Origin: Culex pipiens pallens
Lineage: Eukaryota; Arthropoda; Insecta; Diptera; Culicidae
Assembly: GCF_016801865.2 (NCBI RefSeq)
Contig: NC_068938.1
Location: forward strand, 62,559,674-62,623,673
Direction of reading: 5' to 3'
DNA: 64,000 nucleotides
The translations under genes and the position numbers were made by a program. A model generated the notes under the pieces. The model was not told where the DNA came from and searched no databases. It was given only the letters and a program-made list of their open reading frames with translations. This document shows, one piece after another, positions 58,801 to 64,000 of the stretch; position 1 is the first letter of the stretch, and each line of letters begins with the position of its first letter.

Positions 58801-61800
58801 GGCCCGTCTTCTTAGGCCCCTCTCCACGTTTCGGCTTATGCCCATTCACACACGGATTCGTCGTCGTATCGAGGGTTCTTCCAGAGTGTCAGGAACATGT
58901 GTCGGGAAACAAATCTTGGAAATACACCCTAAAAAGGGAAGACAAAGTAGTCTAAACCGGTGACAATCGTTGCATCACAACGACTGTCAGAGATCTTTCG
59001 TTTGGGTGTACGCACTCAGTTATCACTTTCAGTCGTGCCATCAAACCAAAAACGACCAAGTGTCATTAAAAATGGCTTACGAGTCCCGGATTTGATGCCA
59101 CTTTCGGGGGATTAGTCACCTCATTTAGGGTCATGACTGAGCGCTTTCAGATGTGACGGAAGTCAAAACTTGGCTTCAAAAAATCCCTTGAGCAAACTCT
59201 ATCAAATTAATTCCGAAAACGGCACACCAACAACTGGAAAGCAATTTGCTCCTCATCACACCTTTCAACCTTTTCAAAAGTCACCCCTGAGTAGACCTCC
59301 CGGTGCGTTTTCTATTACACCTTCAGGGGCGCTTCTTGTGGAGAGGGAGAAAAAAGTGGCCAATTATAACCTCAAAGCTTGGGCTATCACCTTCGCGTGT
59401 GACAGGTTCCTAGTTGAACGAAACAATAATCGCGCGCAGTTCTTATGGTTCACTAACTTTCCCATCGCGCGACCCCTAACGAATCGCAGCAGAAGCCAGG
59501 CCGGGATTTTAATTACAGATAAATTTCCCGAGATAATTTTAACTGACAAGCATTTACGCGAGGTTCTTGGGGCAAGTTCTGCGCGGTTGGACAACCAGAG
59601 CTTAAAGGCAGCAAACGCCAGATGTTGTCATAAAAATGTTGGACGTCGCCGCCGACAATGGGATGCCTCGCGTCTTGACAGGTGAGAGAACATTTTTGAC
59701 AAGAGTTATGCTGTCCGGGCATAGTTCATAGATTCTGGGATGTCGGAGCTTGTTAGAGGGAAGAGTGTTGCGTTTTCTTTTCGCGTCTAGTTGTTGATGT
59801 TATCGTGTGAAATGTCTGCCTTTTTACGATTGTTAAAGGTCACGGTGATGTGCGTGTGCGAATCGTAAAACCAGGATTGGTACCCTCAAAGTGGAAATTT
59901 TTGGGTGACAGGTTTTACAACTTTTGGGAAATTTATTTTGAGAGGGATATTTCTATCGTCAGCTTGAGTTCATAAATTCAGAAGGTCGTTCGTGAAAAAA
60001 CGTGAACGTGATTTTGAATGTAGACTTGTTAGATATTATACTTATATGAAATTATGATAACCTAAGCTGATATTAAAAAATAAACTAGAAACGCAATTCG
60101 ATTTTTTTTCACACAAGAAAGTTATGGCTATTTCACAGTAAAAGCAAAACAACTTTTTTACAATTAAATTTAATTTTTAATATGTTTTTCAAAGTTTAAA
60201 AGTTTAGTTAACTATACACAGAAAAAAATTATAACAATATTCATCAGAAAATGGCGAAAGATTTCGTGTAAAAAAAAGTGTAATATTACAAAAGGAACTG
60301 CAAAACTTTCATCAGGTTCACATTTTAACAAATTTTTTTGTTAAAATTACTAAACTTTTCAACCTTCCAAAATTCAACTATTGTGCTGTGTAGTAAGGGA
60401 AACATTGAAAAAAAGAATAATAAACAGAAATCAAAAATATTTTCAGATTAAAAGGCATAATCAGTAGAACATTTTTTTTAACAAATTAGGAAAATTGTTT
60501 CTTGCTACAAAATTAGTTTTGGTGATAACAAAATTTGATATTTTTATGAAAAAAATACACTTTCAAATAAATTTTGATCAAATTTTATAGTTTTCATTCA
60601 CTTGGCCCTAAATTTATAAATATTTTTAGTAAAGTTATTGACCTTAGTCAAACAAACATTTAATTATGATTAAAAAGAAACATTTGAAGTAAGGCCGTTG
60701 CAAACATTTTTCAATGTGTATGTGCCCGCTCCCCCTCCCATCACACCCCTCCTAAAAAAAATGGTACGATAAATCATGGCAATTTTTTTTCGTAAAACTT
60801 GAACATGTCAATGGAAATAGAAGTCTAATCAACTGAAAATAATCTAAAATGCCTTTTTCTGCATTGATAATCATATTAAGCATATTTGGGCTCGTTTACA
60901 AAAACTTTGAATTTGCAAAAACTTTTTTTTTCTCACAAAACTAAAATTTTCGTCAATACTCTAAGGAAACTCTTTAGGAAATTTAGAATTTCCAATTAAC
61001 TCGATTTTAAAATCAAGATTTACATTTCAAAAGGACGTAATATTTAATGTAAAACCCTTTTGCAAATATTGTTTTAGAAAAGATCGGAAAATTTCACGAA
61101 TGTTTCATATTTTAACATTGTAAATCGGACCATTAGTTGCTGAGATATCGACGTTAGAAAATGGTGGGTTGTTTGGGTGAGACTTAGAAAACATCAATTT
61201 TCCTGTTTTTAAACCTTTGCATGGTAATATCTCAGCAACTAAGGATCGTATCAACAAAGTTCAAAAAAGCAAAATATAGAGAAACTCAGCCTTTCAAAAA
61301 TATTTTTTTCAAAAGTGGGCAAACATGTGCACTAATTTGAAAAAATCTAGTTTAAGTGACAAAAAGTGAAATTAAAAATCACCAAAATTTTTTTTTACCG
61401 TGTATAATTTTTTTCAGTGTAGTCCATATCCATACCTACAATTTTGCAGAAAACACCAAATCGTTCAAAAAGTTCCTTCAAAAGATACAGATTTTTGAAT
61501 TTTCACATATCATTTTTGTATGGACAGCTGCCAAATTTTTATGGAAAATTATATGAACTAATGATGCAAAATGGCTTCTTTGGGCATACCAAAGGCACCA
61601 ACAAAGTTTTAGCCGAATAAAAAAATAAAAAAAAATAAAATTAAAGAAAAAACTCCGATTCCGTAGAGAACTGCTCTAATGTTAAAAAAAGCAAAACATT
61701 TCACAAAAATTTGATCTTTTAACATTTAAAATCGGACCATTAGATCCCAAGATATCGAGAGCAACACTGAAAAAAAAAACATTTATTTTCCACTTTGTTA

Positions 61801-63259
61801 ACCTTTGCATGGTCAAGGTCATACAAACAAAGATCTAAAAGCAAAATGTAGGAAATTTTCTCTCTCTTCGTAATCTTATGGGTATGGACACTATTTTAGA
61901 ACATTGATAAACTACGGCTTTTCGAAAAAGTTACATAAACAAGGCTATATCTTGAAAATGGTTCACTTCTTAAAGTTTAACTGGAGTTTTCTTGGATTGA
62001 AAATTTTAATTTCAAATTTGAGAGTTAGGTCGATATTTTTTGCCTTAAAAAACCAATTTAAAAAAAATCATAACTTGGTCAAAGATTTTTTGCCCTGTCT
62101 GGGTTTTGGAATTTTATGTCCCTTGAAACATTTAAAAAAATTAATTAATTACAAAATAGTGTTTTGAACCAATTTTGAGGAACAAAACGTAATTTTTAAA
62201 ATGAGCAAAACAAATTTCCGTGTTTTTTTTTCAGGTTTAGTCCACAAACACAAGACAGCAAACCAATTAAAAAGAATCCTTCAAAACATACCGTGTTTTA
62301 ATTTTCACATACCATTTTTTATGGATACTAAATTTGTATTGAAAATCATATAGACAAACTTATGATGCAAACTGCCTTCAGTAAGTATTCGCAAGGAACT
62401 TAAAAAGTTTCAGCCCGTTTAAAAAAATACAAAATCATGAGTTTTCAAAAAATCTATGTTTTGACGAAAATATTTTTACGGTACTGGGAATTGATATTTC
62501 TCAATAATCTTAAAATATTTAAAACTGAAAATAAATTTTATAATAGTTTTCAGTTGATTAAATGTTTAACAACAAATTTGGAGGGGTCGACTCAAACTAT
62601 GAAACACATTTGCAGCGCTATCGTTAAAATACATAATTCTTCTTTTATAAACTGTAGAAGTATTGAAATTATTGGCTAGAAAATAAAACTTGATAAAATT
62701 AAAATTTGGTAGAAAAACAACTTCAACAAACTCGTGGAAACACAATTTTGTAGATGAACTGTTTTAAGTGTCCAACAACTTGGACACAAAACAGCCGTCA
62801 TCCAACACCCAACCCCTCAATTCCCACAAATTGCACTCTTGAATCACTCATCCTATGTCCCTTTCATTCGCTGCTCATCAACAGCAGCTCCCAGCCTGTC
62901 GGAGCGACCACAGCGCACAAACAGTAGTGGTGTACTATCAGGCGTCGACCACTTGAAAATGCATTAACTTTTCCAGAAAACAGCATCATTTACACACAAA
63001 AGCCGCACACTTCTTCCCTTCTCCTCCAGCCGCTTGATTTCGTGTCCAAATGAGAAATAAATTTCCCTTGTCTTGCGCGCTGTGGCCCTTTATCAGCATT
63101 AGTCTTGCCCCCCTCACAGAAGAGAGCATAATGGTTTTAAATGAAAGTAAAACATGAGAAAAAAAAACCAGAGCACTTACCATAGACAGTGAGACTGACG
63201 GGCTCCGAGACGCGCTTGCCGGCAATGTTCTCCGCAACACATGTATAATTGGCCATGTC
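49549..63259 (-). CDS. unc-5: Netrin receptor UNC-5, partial gene (three internal exons)
   Basis: Three minus-strand exons (63259-63181, 56063-55893, 49803-49549) join in phase 1 at each junction. They encode the end of an Ig domain and two thrombospondin type-1 repeats, the Ig-TSP1-TSP1 order of UNC-5. All donors are GTAAG or GTAGG with pyrimidine-rich acceptors. UNC-5 is a single-pass membrane receptor for netrin that mediates axon repulsion and related guidance. In the family the TSP repeats are followed by a transmembrane helix, ZU5, UPA and death domains. None of these was recognised in this window, and the signal peptide and first Ig domain would lie beyond the right edge. Hemicentin-like or other Ig-TSP proteins are less likely, given the Ig-to-TSP junction VYGVDGGWGSW. 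Confidence 0.85.
49804..51049. other. unc-5 intron sequence with a (TG)9 tract
   Basis: Intron between the two TSP1 exons. It contains a short (TG)9 microsatellite at 49867-49884 and otherwise mostly unique sequence. Short frames are not supported. Confidence 0.55.
51050..51875. repeat. Nonamer satellite array (AACAAAATT)n, about 90 copies
   Basis: A 9-bp unit is repeated for about 0.8 kb, with occasional variants (AACAATTTT, AATAAAATT, AACAAAATA). The block AACAATTTT-AACAAAATT-AATAAAATT occurs at 51410 and again at 51653, exactly 243 bp or 27 units later, revealing an internal segmental duplication. The long minus-strand Leu/Ile frame across it is a by-product of the 9-bp period. Confidence 0.9.
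52040..53047. mobile_element. Foldback element, 1.0-kb copy with TAAA target duplication
   Basis: Element 52044-53043 is flanked by TAAA on both sides and shares GAGCAATTCC/GGAATTGCTC ends and arm sequence with 26891-28524. Arms are shorter, so it appears to be an internally deleted relative. It sits in an unc-5 intron. Confidence 0.85.
53048..54366. other. unc-5 intron sequence
   Basis: Intronic, partly AT-rich, partly unique. No exon with consistent splice sites and no recognised repeat. Confidence 0.5.
54367..55046. repeat. Octamer satellite (GTATTTTT), 85 uninterrupted copies
   Basis: 680 bp of an 8-bp unit with no variant seen by eye. Because 8 is not a multiple of 3 and the unit has no stop in any register, long Tyr/Phe/Cys/Ile/Val/Leu frames (and Lys/Asn/Thr/Gln on the other strand) appear in several frames. 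These are artefacts. It lies in an unc-5 intron 0.85 kb from the first TSP1 exon. Confidence 0.95.
55047..55611. other. unc-5 intron sequence
   Basis: Mostly unique intronic sequence with a short (CTG) run near 55273. Nothing else recognised. Confidence 0.5.
55612..55869. mobile_element. MITE with GGTCRTTTC-CGAAAAGG ends, close to an unc-5 splice site
   Basis: Left end GGGTCATTTCGTCGAAAAGG and right end CCTTTTCGGTGAAACGACCC are inverted partners. Variants of 'tttcatcgaaa' recur inside. It lies 23 bp from the end of the TSP1-1 exon on its intron side. Confidence 0.65.
55893..56063 (-). CDS. unc-5: unc-5 exon: first TSP1 repeat
   Basis: A 171-bp exon in phase 1 at both ends, with acceptor TTTTCCAG and donor GTAAGT. 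It encodes VDGGWGSWGPWTDCKC, QKRTRVCNNPLPLNSG, APCVGHN and CLPCTG, a TSP1 repeat with the WxxWxxW motif and six cysteines. It is placed directly after the Ig domain, as in UNC-5. Confidence 0.9.
56064..56799. other. unc-5 intron sequence
   Basis: Intronic. A short repeated phrase 'tattttcg' near 56310-56370, otherwise unique. Confidence 0.5.
56800..57705 (-). repeat. Dispersed repeat family A, copy in unc-5 intron
   Basis: Shares 'cagcaactaagggtcgtact', 'aaaacggtgaactttatcaa', 'gacaaactaatgatgcaaaa' and a right end 'gggaattgctc' with the other family A copies. It is interrupted by a short CTG run near 57080. Confidence 0.6.
57706..60955. other. unc-5 intron sequence, no exon found
   Basis: 57.7-59.9 kb is mostly unique, with open frames of up to 171 codons (59170-59685) that lack splice support, overlap opposite frames and match no family I know. 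60.0-60.95 kb is AT-rich and includes a family B-like piece near 60.7-60.95 kb. Confidence 0.45.
60956..61677 (-). repeat. Dispersed repeat family A, copy ending GAACTGCTC
   Basis: Matches 24.9-25.85 kb: 'gtaaatcggaccattagttg', 'gtgggcaaacatgtgcacta', 'gacagctgccaaatttttat' and the end 'gtagagaactgctctaa'. It lacks part of the middle present in the other copies. Confidence 0.6.
61678..62420 (-). repeat. More diverged family A-like copy
   Basis: The same order of landmarks as family A is recognisable but eroded (ggaccattagatcccaagat, taacttggtcaaagattttt, acaaacttatgatgcaaact). Confidence 0.45.
62421..63180. other. unc-5 intron sequence
   Basis: Intronic, partly unique and less AT-rich near 62.75-63.15 kb. 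No other exon recognised. Confidence 0.5.
63181..63259 (-). CDS. unc-5: unc-5 exon: end of an Ig domain
   Basis: A 79-bp exon, acceptor TTCTACAG, donor GTAAGT, phase 0 to 1. It encodes DMANYTCVAENIAGKRVSEP and SLTVYG. The YxCxAxN motif is the F-strand of an I-set immunoglobulin domain. It splices in frame onto VDGGWGSW of the TSP1 exon. Confidence 0.85.
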
Positions 63260-64000
63260 CTGTAGAAAGAAAAAAGAAAGAAAAAAAAAAGAACAAGAGT
63301 TTAGAGAAAGGAAACATCAAAAGTGGCATTACAACAGTATCAAGAAGGGAATCTTGAGGGAGAACGAGGAAAGAGGCAAAAAATTAAAGCGAGACAGCAT
63401 CCTTAAAATTTGGAAGTTCTTCCCTCCTGACCATTGTTCGTGACGACCTGGGCAAGACTCCCCTGCGCGTGTGGCATTAGAGGTAGCAGATTACTGCTCG
63501 AGTTAGGGGTCGTCTGGCGTTTGCCATTTTTGTGCAATAATCTGTGAGAAAATGCCCCGGACGAGGAAGGACCATTAGCGAAAAGGCAGGATGGATGGAA
63601 AGGTGTCCTTTCTTCTGAAGAAACGTGAAAGGATACAAAGCAGGCTCAAGGAGCGTACAATGGATGGGCGGTGAAAAAGTTTTTTTTTTCATCTTTCGTT
63701 CAGGCGCCTTTTGTGAGGATTCTTGAGAAACCTGGGCCTGCGAGGAAGAGTTGTAATGTACACTCGAACAATGCAACGAGGGACAGACTTCTTTCCGTGA
63801 AAGGTATTGTGTGAACTGGGAGTTCATATGATACAGTGTAGCATAGTCTGGATCTCGAAGAGCCATGGAAGTGTTGTGTTGAGCCACTAACATTTATAAT
63901 GTTTATTTAAGTTGAAAATAATACTTTTTCAAAATCAACGATGTGCAAAACTCAGTTCTAAACATCCTACAGAAAGTTCAAAAGTGAATTGAAAAATTTC
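63260..64000. other. unc-5 intron or upstream sequence to window edge
   Basis: No further Ig exon recognised. A 138-codon minus-strand frame at 63477-63893 has no domain signature. Confidence 0.45.

Noticed and set aside
59170..59685. 171-codon plus-strand frame in the unc-5 intron
   Set aside because: No recognisable domain and no splice or promoter context. Probably chance.

Overview
This window is eukaryotic nuclear DNA, most likely from a culicine mosquito (Culex-like). It is AT-rich and intron-containing, full of MITEs, tRNA-derived SINEs and foldback elements, and carries a tandem cluster of secreted fibrinogen-related protein (FREP) genes of the kind expanded in mosquitoes. Species is inferred from gene content and repeat style, not proven.

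Two gene systems are recognisable. (1) A FREP cluster at about 14.6-30.3 kb. It has three plus-strand members (FREP-1 intact, FREP-2 a frameshifted pseudogene, FREP-3 intact) facing three minus-strand members (FREP-4, -5, -6), plus decayed exon remnants of a further FREP at 14.6-15.9 kb. Each intact member has a signal peptide followed directly by one fibrinogen C-terminal (FBG) domain, with no collagen or coiled-coil stalk. All six full-length members were spliced by eye. Coding lengths come to 252, 225, 244, 233 and 224 residues for FREP-1, -3, -4, -5 and -6. Five of the six have a GATA box 6-8 bp upstream of the TATA box or TATA-box position. (2) Three minus-strand exons of an UNC-5-type netrin receptor at 49.5-63.3 kb: the end of an Ig domain, TSP1-1 and TSP1-2, joined by introns of 6-7 kb with compatible phases. 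Its 5' exons lie beyond the right edge. Its transmembrane, ZU5, UPA and death-domain exons were not found to the left, so the FREP cluster may sit inside a very large unc-5 intron.

Layout: 0-14.5 kb holds no convincing gene, only AT-rich DNA, repeats, a retroposon with a 23-bp target duplication, SINEs and a TTAA-flanked MITE. 14.5-30.4 kb is the FREP cluster with interspersed SINEs, MITEs and a 1.6-kb foldback element. 30.4-49.5 kb is repeat-rich, including a complete 2.2-kb hAT-type element with 8-bp target duplications at 44.4-46.6 kb. 49.5-63.3 kb is unc-5 exon/intron sequence with two striking arrays, a nonamer (AACAAAATT)n and 85 uninterrupted copies of the octamer GTATTTTT, and a second foldback copy. 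63.3-64 kb is unc-5 intron or upstream sequence.

The FREPs would act outside cells, probably in haemolymph, as lectin-like recognition or immune factors. UNC-5 is a neuronal and developmental guidance receptor. No functional link between the two is implied by the sequence.
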